Shown in pieces: positions 56,809-64,000 of a DNA stretch of 64,000 bases. This stretch comes from Acidobacteriaceae bacterium (GTDB lineage: Bacteria > Acidobacteriota > Terriglobia > Terriglobales > Acidobacteriaceae), in the NCBI GenBank assembly GCA_027449965.1, contig DAIDKP010000016.1, positions 1 through 64,000 on the forward strand, read 5' to 3'. Every line of letters begins with the position of its first letter. Within the stretch, counting starts at the first letter, position 1. The position numbers and the translations under genes are program-made. The notes beneath the pieces are model-generated. The model did no database searches. It saw only the letters and a list, made by a program, of their open reading frames with translations, and was not told where the DNA came from.

Positions 56809-58233
56809 ATGTCATTTGTTCCCGCCCCAGCCACAGCAGTGAATCCGTGGAATCAGATTTTGGCGGCTCTTGAGAAAAAGATCGTCCGGCAGTCTTTTGA
56901 AACCTGGCTGAAACCCACTCGATTCAGCCATATTGCTGGTCGTATGCTTTATGTCCGGATTCCCACTGAGGAATTCCAGCACATCGCAGAGAAATACAGC
57001 GATCTCATTCAAGAGGCAATGGATCAGCTAGGTCTTGAAATCGATCAAGTGATCTTTGTCACCGCAGAGGTTGATCCTTCGCTGCCGCAAATGCGCCGAG
57101 ACGGAGGCTTTGCTCCACAGTCTGAGCGCACGCCAACGCCGATGCAGCTTGGTGCCAGCAATCGCCGCAATACCCCTGCACAGGCCGAGCAGATACGTTT
57201 TGACTGGTCGACTGCTGCTCAACTGAACCCCCGCTATACCTTCGATAATTTCGTGATCGGCAATGGCAATCAGTTTGCCCGTGCTGCCTCCCTTGCCGCC
57301 GCTGAGCGTCCAGGAAAAGCCTACAACCCGCTGTTTCTATATGGCGGAGTCGGGCTGGGCAAGACGCATCTGATGCATGCCATTGGGCATGAGGTCAAAC
57401 GTCGCCAGCCAGCCTCAAGCCTCTACTACGTCACGGCTGAAAAGTTCCTCAATGAGATGATTAACTCAATCCGCAACGACCGGATGACCAGCTTTCGCGA
57501 TCGTTTCCGCAGCGTGGATGTTCTGCTGATCGACGACATTCAGTTCATAGCGCAAAAAGAGCGCGTGCAGGAGGAGTTTTTTCATACCTTCAACGCCTTG
57601 CACGAAAGCATGAAGCAGGTTGTGATCGCTTCCGATCGTCCTCCAAAGGAGTTGGCAGAGATCGAGGAACGACTTCGCTCGCGCTTCGAGTGGGGGCTGA
57701 TCGCCGATATCCAACCACCTGACCTGGAGACAAAGGTCGCCATTCTGCAGAAGAAGGCCGAGAGCGAACAGAAGGCATTACCGATTGATGTCGCAATGTT
57801 TATCGCCTCGAATGTGCGAACCAATGTGCGTGAGCTGGAAGGTGCGTTGGTGCGGCTGTTTGCCTGGTCACAGATGAATGGCGTCGAGGTAACGCTGCAG
57901 ACAACGCAGCAGTGCCTGAAGCAGTTCATCGACACACAGGCAAGACGCATCTCGATCGATGCGATCCAGAAAGCCGTTGCAGAAAACTTCGGTATGCGAG
58001 TCAGCGAACTGAAGCAGAAAAACAACTCACGACAGGTGGTAGTGCCGCGACAGATTGCCATGTATCTGGCAAAAAATCTGACCGATGCAAGCCTGCCGGA
58101 GATTGGACGCCAGTTTGGCGGCAAACACCACACGACCGTCATGCACTCGATCGGCAAGATCGATGAGTTGCGCCGCAGCGACAAGGAACTGAACGCAACC
58201 ATCAACAAGCTTCAGGAGACACTCAACGGATAG
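56809..58233 (+). CDS. dnaA: chromosomal replication initiator DnaA
   Basis: A 474-residue initiator. Domain I (1-~85) starts NPWNQILAALEKKIVRQSFETWLKPT; a polar linker domain II follows (~90-135). The AAA+ domain III (~140-345) has Walker A GGVGLGKTH (179-187), Walker B VDVLLIDDIQF and the sensor region DRPPKELAEIEERLRSRFEWGL. Domain IV carries the DnaA signature VPRQIAMYLAKNLTDASLPEIGRQFGGKHHTTVMHSI for DnaA-box binding. The ATG at 56809 is preceded by AAGGAAG with a six-base spacer. dnaN does not follow; the next gene is a convergent GH51 enzyme. Confidence 0.98.
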   Translation: MSFVPAPATAVNPWNQILAALEKKIVRQSFETWLKPTRFSHIAGRMLYVRIPTEEFQHIAEKYSDLIQEAMDQLGLEIDQVIFVTAEVDPSLPQMRRDGGFAPQSERTPTPMQLGASNRRNTPAQAEQIRFDWSTAAQLNPRYTFDNFVIGNGNQFARAASLAAAERPGKAYNPLFLYGGVGLGKTHLMHAIGHEVKRRQPASSLYYVTAEKFLNEMINSIRNDRMTSFRDRFRSVDVLLIDDIQFIAQKERVQEEFFHTFNALHESMKQVVIASDRPPKELAEIEERLRSRFEWGLIADIQPPDLETKVAILQKKAESEQKALPIDVAMFIASNVRTNVRELEGALVRLFAWSQMNGVEVTLQTTQQCLKQFIDTQARRISIDAIQKAVAENFGMRVSELKQKNNSRQVVVPRQIAMYLAKNLTDASLPEIGRQFGGKHHTTVMHSIGKIDELRRSDKELNATINKLQETLNG

Positions 58234-58250
58234 TGCTTCGAACCTTCACA

Positions 58251-58291
58251 GCAAAACAGGCCGCGCAGAGACTCTGCGCGGCCTGTTTTGC
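58251..58291. terminator. bidirectional intrinsic terminator between dnaA and the GH51 gene
   Basis: A perfect inverted repeat with 20-base arms (58251-58270 and 58272-58291) around one central base. The core is GC-rich (GGCCGCGC). On each strand the stem is flanked by AAAAC/GTTTT, giving an A tract before and a T tract after in both directions. It lies 17 bases after dnaA and 54 bases after the stop of the converging gene. Confidence 0.9.
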
Positions 58292-58345
58292 TTACGGAGT
58301 ACGGAATCTTGCCGCAGCCTGACCACTGGACTGCGACGTTCCAGA

Positions 58346-60250
58346 CTATCGGGATGAGATCACCATCACTTCAACCGAATCACCCGGAATCGAGTGGTGA
58401 AGGACAGATCCTGCTACGGGTACTGTAGTCTCCGAAGGAACGATGTGGTTGGGTTCGGCGATAGAGTTCGTGTCTGCGGGCGTAGCCGCATGGAGACGCA
58501 TCAGTTTTGCAGTCGAAGCAACGCTCCGCGCGCCGTCTACGCGAATCGTAAGCAACTGTGCTTTGGGCGAAGCATTGACCATCTTCAGAAAGAGCTTGCC
58601 GTCGGCTTTGCGTTCCGTAACGGAGTAAAACACACGCTTACCAGCACCGACAAGCTCCGATTGCGGCACCTGATCGCCAAGATGCCCGGCAAACATGGCA
58701 AGCACGTAATAGCTTGGCGAGCCGTAACTGTGGAGACCATCGTAGCCGATCAGGTCAGGATGCCATTGCATTCCGCCAGGATTCACATTGACAAGCATCG
58801 GCGCATAGCTGGACATCACGACAAGATCGCTGTTGCGTTCGAGACCGGTGAGCCAGGCCGCATCGCCGAGCGCCGCACCAAAATCCGCCGTCGGTGTGCC
58901 TTCCATGGTGGCATATTCGCCAACAAAAATCTTGGGACCACTACGATCCGATTTGTCATAGTGATGCGTATCGGCAAAGAATTCTTCCGCGCTCTTGTAG
59001 TAGTGATCGTCAAGCACATCAGGCTTGCGGCTTTTGACTGGTGTCGTGGCAATCAACTGGATGGAAGGATACTTTGCCTTGAGCGCGTCATAGAACTGCG
59101 CAAAACGGCCCTCATAACTCCCAGAGCGATCAAACTCATCTTCATTGCCAATCTCAACATAGGGAACGGCAAAGGGTGCTGCATGGCCGTCGCGTATGCG
59201 CTTGGCGCCCCATTGGGTATCAGGGCCGCCAGTGGCGTATTCAATCTCATCCAGAGCATCCTGAACAAAGGGGGCAAGATCTTTGCCGGGCGCAATGTGA
59301 TCATGGTCCAAAGCATAACCCGCGTATACCGCCAGAACCGGCTTCATGTGCAGTTCTTCGCACCACTCCAGGAACTCCAGCAGACCAAGCCCATCAGAAG
59401 AGTGATAGCCCCACGGACTTGCGTGTGTGGGGCGGTCGACAAGCGGGCCGATCGTTTTCTTCCAGTCATACCAGTCAGCAAGTCGGTTGCCTTCAAGATA
59501 GTTTCCACCAGGGAAGCGCAGAAATGTCGGATGCATTCCAGCCATCTTTTGCATCAGGTCGATCCGATCCCCATTCGGACGATTGTGATAGGTAGGCGGA
59601 AAGACAGAGACAAGTGTCATCCAAAGCGTGCCCGGATGAGCGACAGTGAGTTCCAGATGATTCGCAGCGGAGGCTTCCATCGTTCCCGTCTTCAGCGTAA
59701 AGGAATACTGCTTCCAGTCTGCGCTGAGAGTCGGCAGAGTCGCGGTGGCTACAGCTTTGCCCGTTGCGTTGTTCACAAGGCGAATCGTGAGCGCACCGAG
59801 GGCAGAGGCATTTGCCTTGGCGTAAAGAGAGCCAGTGTAAGTGGTATCGGGCTGCAATGGATACCCCCAGAAGCCGTTGTTCCTTACGCCCGCAGGATCG
59901 GCAGGCGATGCATCCGTGACACTGAGCTTCAGGCTGTTGCTGAGTGCGGCCGATGGGCCGGTGGTCTTATCCATGCTCATGGTTGCACCCGCTGCGGAGT
60001 TCTGTACCAGCAGCCAGTCCTGCTGCTCCCAGCCTCCATCGCGAAGGGTACGGTTGCGCACCATCTCCGGATACAAGCCACCATCATAGGAGTAGTTGAT
60101 CTCTTCGGTCATCAGGCCATAGAGCGTGGGACTCACGGAGTGCAGAGGATGATTGACGTCAATGGTAAGCTGCGCGGGCGACTGCGCAAGCAAAAGCGAA
60201 GCGGCAACGAGCGGCGGTAGAACGAATGCAGATCGAAGAGAACGATGCAT
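58346..60250 (-). CDS. secreted GH51 alpha-L-arabinofuranosidase
   Basis: A 634-residue protein with a signal peptide (about 1-22, ending LLAQ). Residues ~85-215 look like a CBM4/9-type carbohydrate-binding jelly roll inserted after the first barrel strand. The GH51 barrel supplies the acid/base Glu370 in VEIGNEDEF and the nucleophile Glu445 in IFVGEYA. A C-terminal beta domain follows (~520-630). It should release arabinose from arabinan or arabinoxylan side chains in the periplasm or outside the cell. The neighbouring TonB-dependent receptor may serve uptake, but they are not adjacent. Convergent with dnaA. Confidence 0.93.
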   Translation of the reverse strand: MHRSLRSAFVLPPLVAASLLLAQSPAQLTIDVNHPLHSVSPTLYGLMTEEINYSYDGGLYPEMVRNRTLRDGGWEQQDWLLVQNSAAGATMSMDKTTGPSAALSNSLKLSVTDASPADPAGVRNNGFWGYPLQPDTTYTGSLYAKANASALGALTIRLVNNATGKAVATATLPTLSADWKQYSFTLKTGTMEASAANHLELTVAHPGTLWMTLVSVFPPTYHNRPNGDRIDLMQKMAGMHPTFLRFPGGNYLEGNRLADWYDWKKTIGPLVDRPTHASPWGYHSSDGLGLLEFLEWCEELHMKPVLAVYAGYALDHDHIAPGKDLAPFVQDALDEIEYATGGPDTQWGAKRIRDGHAAPFAVPYVEIGNEDEFDRSGSYEGRFAQFYDALKAKYPSIQLIATTPVKSRKPDVLDDHYYKSAEEFFADTHHYDKSDRSGPKIFVGEYATMEGTPTADFGAALGDAAWLTGLERNSDLVVMSSYAPMLVNVNPGGMQWHPDLIGYDGLHSYGSPSYYVLAMFAGHLGDQVPQSELVGAGKRVFYSVTERKADGKLFLKMVNASPKAQLLTIRVDGARSVASTAKLMRLHAATPADTNSIAEPNHIVPSETTVPVAGSVLHHSIPGDSVEVMVISSR

Positions 60251-60453
60251 GACAGGACTCCACTTGCAGAAGAATCTTTATTGGGCGCAAGTCTAGCCGA
60301 TTCTTCCATACAAAGACAAGGCGCGAGAAAATCGATTTCTATCCACTCTTTTCCAGATTGCTCCAGTGGGCGCCTCACGAGGCTACGGAATTTGTTGACC
60401 AGAAAGCCTGCGCGCACTTTCAGGCGCCTCGACGATTCGACCGCAGTAAGCAC

Positions 60454-62631
60454 TCAGATCAGGCGCGTCACCTCAACCAGCGTCGAATAAAACGTGGCAG
60501 CCGCACCGATATCGGTGAGCCGCTCGCTGGTGAGAGCGTTCACATTCTGGCCATCGGAGCTGAGCTTGCCCCAGTCCAGCCGCGCACTGACAACGCCAGA
60601 GACAATGCGTGAAGAGATGCTTGCAACAAGCGTGATCGAGCCGCGATCATTCCACACCCGGACTTGATCACCATCTGCAATGCCACGCGCAGCGGCATCT
60701 TCTGGATGAATTTCAAGCTTTTGCGCTGTGGCTGATTCCATGCGACGGTGACCGTCGAGATTCGCAAACGTGCTGTTCATGAAGTGGTCAGCTTTGCGGG
60801 GCAAAAACTCAAGCGGAAACTTCTTCGCTACCTCACTGTGCCGAGATTCAGTGGGTACGACAAAAGCGGGTAGTGGATCGAGGCCAGCGGCAGCAAGTTG
60901 GTCAGAGTAGAACTCGACCTTGCCACTTGGCGTCTCCAGCGCACCGCTTTGGAAGGGCAGTGCATCCGGCAGCGCGTCGAACCGAAGCGCGATGTTCCCT
61001 TCGCTGGCCAGCGAATCCAAAGAAATATGTTTCATGCCAGGATTACGCGAGAGGCCGCTTTCGTCTGGATCCAGCGCCTGCTGCATCATCTGACGCGGCG
61101 TGTCGCGAAAGCACGGCTCATCAAAGCCCATGCGTGCGGCAAGTTGCGTGAAGAGCCAGACGTTCGAGCGAGCCTCACCCAGCGGGGCAATCGCCTGGGC
61201 AGAGTGCTGGACGAAGTTGTGACCATAAGCGCCCTGAATCTCCTCGTGCTCCAGAAACGTGGTTGCCGGCAGCACATAGTCGGCGAAGTCGGTGGTGTCG
61301 GTAAGAAACTGCTCATGAACAACAGCAAAAAGATCATTACGCTCAAGGCCACGCCGAACAAGATTCTGATTGGGCGCGACCGCACCAGGGTTGGAGTTGT
61401 AGACAAACAAAGCGTGAACCGGCGGACCATTGCTGGGGTCGTCAGAGTCGCCGCCCAGCGCGGTGAGTGCGTGACCCAGTCGCGACATGTTGACGATGCG
61501 CGACGCGCGCCCGAGCGGCGAAGCAAGCATCAGATCAGGCCGTTCGAGCGCTGCACGATTCCACTGAAAGCCTCCGGAAAGCGACAGTTGTGCGCCCCCA
61601 CCACATTCGCGCCAGGAACCAACAAGCGCCGGAAGCATGGCGATGGCGCGTACGGCTGTGCCGCCATTCTCCGAGCGCTGGACACCGTAATTCAGGCGTA
61701 TCGCGGCTGGGCTTGTGGCTGCATACTCGCGAGCCAGCTGCTCAATTTCAGATGCGCGCAGCCCGGTCCACATCGCAACACGCTCGGGCGTGTACTCGCG
61801 AACGCGGTCTGCAAGGGCAGCGAAACCATACGTCATCGCTTCAATGTACGAGCGGTCCTCCAGTCCGTCGCGCAGAATGACGTGCATCATGCCCAGTGCG
61901 AGCGCTGCGTCCGTTCCGGGTCGAATGGCGATGTGCCAATCGGCCAGGCCTGCGGTGCGCGTACGATAGGGGTCGATGACGACAAGCCGTGCTCCGTTCC
62001 GTCGAGCCCGTTCAACAAACGGCCAGAGATGAATGTTATTGCCGTGAATATTGGCGCCCCATGCAAGAATCAGCTTTGCATGGGCAAAATCTTCATTGCG
62101 GCTTCCAAGCTTGCGGCCATAGACGAGATTCCATGCCTGCCCACCGGCCTCGGCGCAAATCGTCCGATCGAGCTGCGAGGCTCCGAGACGATGAAAGAAT
62201 CGCCGGTCCATCGAGCCATAACCCAGCAGACCCATCGTACCGGCGTAGCTATAGGGCAGGATCGATTCCGGGCCATAACGCTCGGCGATAAGACGAAGTC
62301 GCGCGGCGATTTCATCCAGCGCCTGATCCCAGGAGACGCGCTCAAACGATGAACTGTCATGCGCGTTCGATACTCGCTTGGGTGCGCCGGACTTCCGCTT
62401 GAGTGGATAGAGAACACGTTGAGGAGAATAGACGCGGTCCAGATATTTGGCCACCTTGCCACAAAGAAATCCTTGCGTGACAGGGTGCAATGGATCGCCG
62501 ACGACCTTGACCGCGCGACCAGTTTCATCCACCGTGACCAGTACGGCGCAGGAATCCGGGCAGTCATGCGAGCAAACCGTGTGCACTACACGCAGAGATG
62601 GGGATTGCAGGGTCGTGGGTAAGGCTGACAT
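60454..62631 (-). CDS. molybdopterin-dependent oxidoreductase, DMSO reductase superfamily
   Basis: A 725-residue single-subunit molybdoenzyme. The N-terminal 4Fe-4S site is C-x3-C-x3-C-x28-C (Cys20, 24, 28, 57). The probable molybdenum ligand is Cys159 in LDRTICAEAGGQA. AWGANIHGNNIHLWPF and VIDPYRTRTAGLADWHIAIRPGTDAALALGMMHV bind the pterin dinucleotide, and the C-terminal MGD domain is present (~600-710). There is no Tat signal, so it is cytoplasmic. No electron-transfer subunit is adjacent. The substrate is unknown; relatives are annotated as formate dehydrogenase-like or thiosulfate reductase-like. The ATG at 62631 lacks a strong ribosome site and an in-frame GTG further in is possible. 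Confidence 0.88.
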   Translation of the reverse strand: MSALPTTLQSPSLRVVHTVCSHDCPDSCAVLVTVDETGRAVKVVGDPLHPVTQGFLCGKVAKYLDRVYSPQRVLYPLKRKSGAPKRVSNAHDSSSFERVSWDQALDEIAARLRLIAERYGPESILPYSYAGTMGLLGYGSMDRRFFHRLGASQLDRTICAEAGGQAWNLVYGRKLGSRNEDFAHAKLILAWGANIHGNNIHLWPFVERARRNGARLVVIDPYRTRTAGLADWHIAIRPGTDAALALGMMHVILRDGLEDRSYIEAMTYGFAALADRVREYTPERVAMWTGLRASEIEQLAREYAATSPAAIRLNYGVQRSENGGTAVRAIAMLPALVGSWRECGGGAQLSLSGGFQWNRAALERPDLMLASPLGRASRIVNMSRLGHALTALGGDSDDPSNGPPVHALFVYNSNPGAVAPNQNLVRRGLERNDLFAVVHEQFLTDTTDFADYVLPATTFLEHEEIQGAYGHNFVQHSAQAIAPLGEARSNVWLFTQLAARMGFDEPCFRDTPRQMMQQALDPDESGLSRNPGMKHISLDSLASEGNIALRFDALPDALPFQSGALETPSGKVEFYSDQLAAAGLDPLPAFVVPTESRHSEVAKKFPLEFLPRKADHFMNSTFANLDGHRRMESATAQKLEIHPEDAAARGIADGDQVRVWNDRGSITLVASISSRIVSGVVSARLDWGKLSSDGQNVNALTSERLTDIGAAATFYSTLVEVTRLI

Positions 62632-62665
62632 AGTGGCATTCTAGTCTCAGTTTGGAGGGATTGCC

Positions 62666-63136
62666 ATGCGCACACGGTGGATTGGCTGGATGATGGGTTG
62701 TGTCGTTCTTGTCGTTTCTATTCCTGCGCTTGCTCGGCAGGCGGACAGCGGCGATGCAAGCGCGATTCGCGCGGTGATGGCAGCCCAGGTGACTGCCTGG
62801 AATCGCGGAGATATCGACGGTTTTCTCCAGGGCTACGAAAACTCCCCGCAAACGATTTTTATCGGCAGCACCATTGCGCATGGCTATGCTCCAATCCTGG
62901 AGCGCTACCGCAAGACGTATGTAGATAAAGCACAGATGGGCACACTCACCTTCCGCGAGCTTTCGATTCGTCTTTTGCCCAGCTCAACACATAAAGTTGA
63001 GTATGCAATAGTGACGGGACGTTTTCATCTCGACCGAACCGTAAAAGGCGCGAACACAAAGGATGACGGAGTCTTCAGCCTTGTTTGGCACAAGGACGCT
63101 GATGGATGGAAGATTTTGCTCGATCACACAAGCTGA
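62666..63136 (+). CDS. secreted DUF4440/SnoaL-like protein
   Basis: A 156-residue protein with a signal peptide (about 1-23, ending ALARQ). The rest is an NTF2-like cone fold of the DUF4440 type: IRAVMAAQVTAWNRGDIDGFLQGYENSPQTIFIG at the start and DGVFSLVWHKDADGWKILLDHTS at the end. The family includes small-molecule-binding and a few enzymatic members; no catalytic residues can be assigned. The ATG has GGAGG seven bases upstream. Only 34 bases separate it from the divergent molybdoenzyme gene. Confidence 0.88.
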   Translation: MRTRWIGWMMGCVVLVVSIPALARQADSGDASAIRAVMAAQVTAWNRGDIDGFLQGYENSPQTIFIGSTIAHGYAPILERYRKTYVDKAQMGTLTFRELSIRLLPSSTHKVEYAIVTGRFHLDRTVKGANTKDDGVFSLVWHKDADGWKILLDHTS

Positions 63137-63171
63137 ACAATGCCGACTGTGTGCACAGACACACGAACACT

Positions 63172-64000
63172 TCAAAAGCGCGCGCGAACCCCGACTTGCA
63201 GTTCTCGTGGACGAAAGTAGTTGCTGCCGTTGACAATCAGGGGCTTGCCAAATTCAACGGAATTCACTTTGAGTCCCGTGAGAAAGTTCAGCGTCGGCAA
63301 CCCGCCGGTGGCGCTGCCGCGGCTGATGTAGTAGCCCGTGGTTTCAATCCATGTGACGTTTTCATGGTTGAAAAGATTAAAGCTTTCTGCAAGGAACTCA
63401 AGCTCACGATCGCCACGGAAGATGAGTCGCTTTCCCAGACGAAAATCCGCAGTATAGGTCTCAGGATAACGATAGGTATTGCGACCCACCGAATAAAGAC
63501 GATTATCGCCGCCGGATCCGTTCAGCCCAGGGCCAACTCCTTCGATCAGCGCCCGTGACTGTGTGTAAAAGCCCGGCAAATAGCCGCCTACACGCATGGT
63601 GTACGGAAGTCCTGATCGAAACTGGCCAACGCCGGAGATGCTCCAGTTCGCGAAAGCGCGACGCGCCCAGTCCGCTCCGTTCCAGCGTGACTCCCAAAGC
63701 AGCATGACCATCGCGGAGTGACGAATGTCCAATCCGGACGTGCCATATTCCAGGCCAAAATTCGTGGGGTCCAGAACGCCATTCACCTGAACGTAGCCGG
63801 TTTCGTTCGGATTCCAATCCGTTGCATGAGCATAAAGATAATGCGCTCGAAGGCTCAGGCCGTTCCGTCCAAAACGCAGGACGCGAATCATCGCTGCATC
63901 GTACTTGGAGTTGGAGCGGCTCTCAATCGCGTCAATCTGCTGATAGTTGGGATTCAGGCGTGCAGAAAAGAACGGGACGGTGATCTGCGATGTCTTGATC
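63172..64000 (-). CDS. TonB-dependent receptor, Oar-like, C-terminal part (gene continues right of the window)
   Basis: The last ~276 residues of an outer-membrane beta-barrel. The segment ARLNPNYQQIDAIESRSNSKYDA, then GLSLRAHYLYAHATDWN, ADFRLGKRLIFRGDRELEFLAESFNLFNHENV and the terminal RPRELQVGVRARF with a final aromatic Phe are typical of the large Acidobacterial receptors with an N-terminal carboxypeptidase-regulatory-like domain. The frame is open to base 63999. The plug, TonB box and signal peptide would be outside. Such receptors import oligosaccharides or other polymers' products, but the substrate is unknown here. Confidence 0.9.
   Translation of the reverse strand, partial: IKTSQITVPFFSARLNPNYQQIDAIESRSNSKYDAAMIRVLRFGRNGLSLRAHYLYAHATDWNPNETGYVQVNGVLDPTNFGLEYGTSGLDIRHSAMVMLLWESRWNGADWARRAFANWSISGVGQFRSGLPYTMRVGGYLPGFYTQSRALIEGVGPGLNGSGGDNRLYSVGRNTYRYPETYTADFRLGKRLIFRGDRELEFLAESFNLFNHENVTWIETTGYYISRGSATGGLPTLNFLTGLKVNSVEFGKPLIVNGSNYFRPRELQVGVRARF

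Noticed and set aside
58394..60220. A 608-codon plus-strand frame opposite the GH51 gene
   Set aside because: The opposite strand has clear GH51 catalytic motifs; the antisense product is Arg/His/Ile-rich with no domain.
60898..62352. A 484-codon plus-strand frame opposite the molybdoenzyme
   Set aside because: The minus strand carries the Fe-S and pterin motifs; this frame is an antisense shadow.

Overview
The window is a gene-dense chromosomal stretch from a member of the Acidobacteriota, most likely class Terriglobia (family Acidobacteriaceae). The inference rests on the 5' part of a bacterial 16S rRNA gene, an Oar-like TonB-dependent receptor, secreted plant-polymer hydrolases (GH51, GH3), a bactofilin and a moderately high G+C content with many GTG and TTG starts. 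I did no phylogenetic search. I see no phage, insertion sequence or CRISPR array; the content is mainly core metabolism and the probable replication origin.

Layout. 1-1000: 5' end of an rRNA operon (minus strand) with a boxA-like leader. 1274-4797: a small Cys-rich protein, a MarC-family membrane protein, a decayed DUF3224 gene and a methionine-salvage operon mtnB-mtnD-mtnC (minus). 4970-10293 (plus): trmJ, a TonB-C-terminal-domain protein, two small uncharacterised proteins, moaA and a GAF-GGDEF diguanylate cyclase. 10313-14523 (minus): the conserved phoH-ybeY-corC-era block. 14887-20157: a probable muropeptide salvage locus with a NagZ-like GH3 enzyme, a C26 gamma-glutamyl hydrolase and a large fusion of a serine-hydrolase domain to a NamZ/DUF1343 muramidase domain. 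Then a bactofilin (minus).

21173-27710 (plus): trpB-trpA-aroQ-aroF-tyrA, then ahcY and an FmdB-type zinc ribbon protein. 27748-33061 (minus): an HSL-type esterase and purL-purF. A tRNA-Leu(CAA) lies at 33352. 33758-47250 (minus): an ester hydrolase, a beta-propeller protein and a carbon block reading GH15 glucoamylase, transketolase, rpiB, a HAD phosphatase, NAD-type gnd, zwf, pgl and glk. Together these convert intracellular glucan or glucose through the oxidative pentose phosphate pathway. 47456-53277 (minus): a formate locus of OFA-type transporter, DUF1641 protein, Cys-type formate dehydrogenase and fdhD.

53393-58233: the classical origin neighbourhood yidC-yidD-rnpA-rpmH (minus) diverging from dnaA (plus). 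The 554-base gap between them holds a DnaA-box-like site, three inverted repeats and a T-rich tract. Nearly all genes from 27.7 to 56.3 kb, and the rRNA operon, run leftward, away from this gap, which fits an origin here. 58346-64000: a GH51 arabinofuranosidase, a second molybdopterin oxidoreductase, a small DUF4440 protein and the 3' end of a TonB-dependent receptor gene that leaves the window.

The most unusual items are the serine hydrolase-NamZ fusion beside NagZ, a DUF3224 gene whose two lesions cancel in frame, a terminator-like hairpin in the dnaA leader, and the complete glucan-to-pentose-phosphate gene block.
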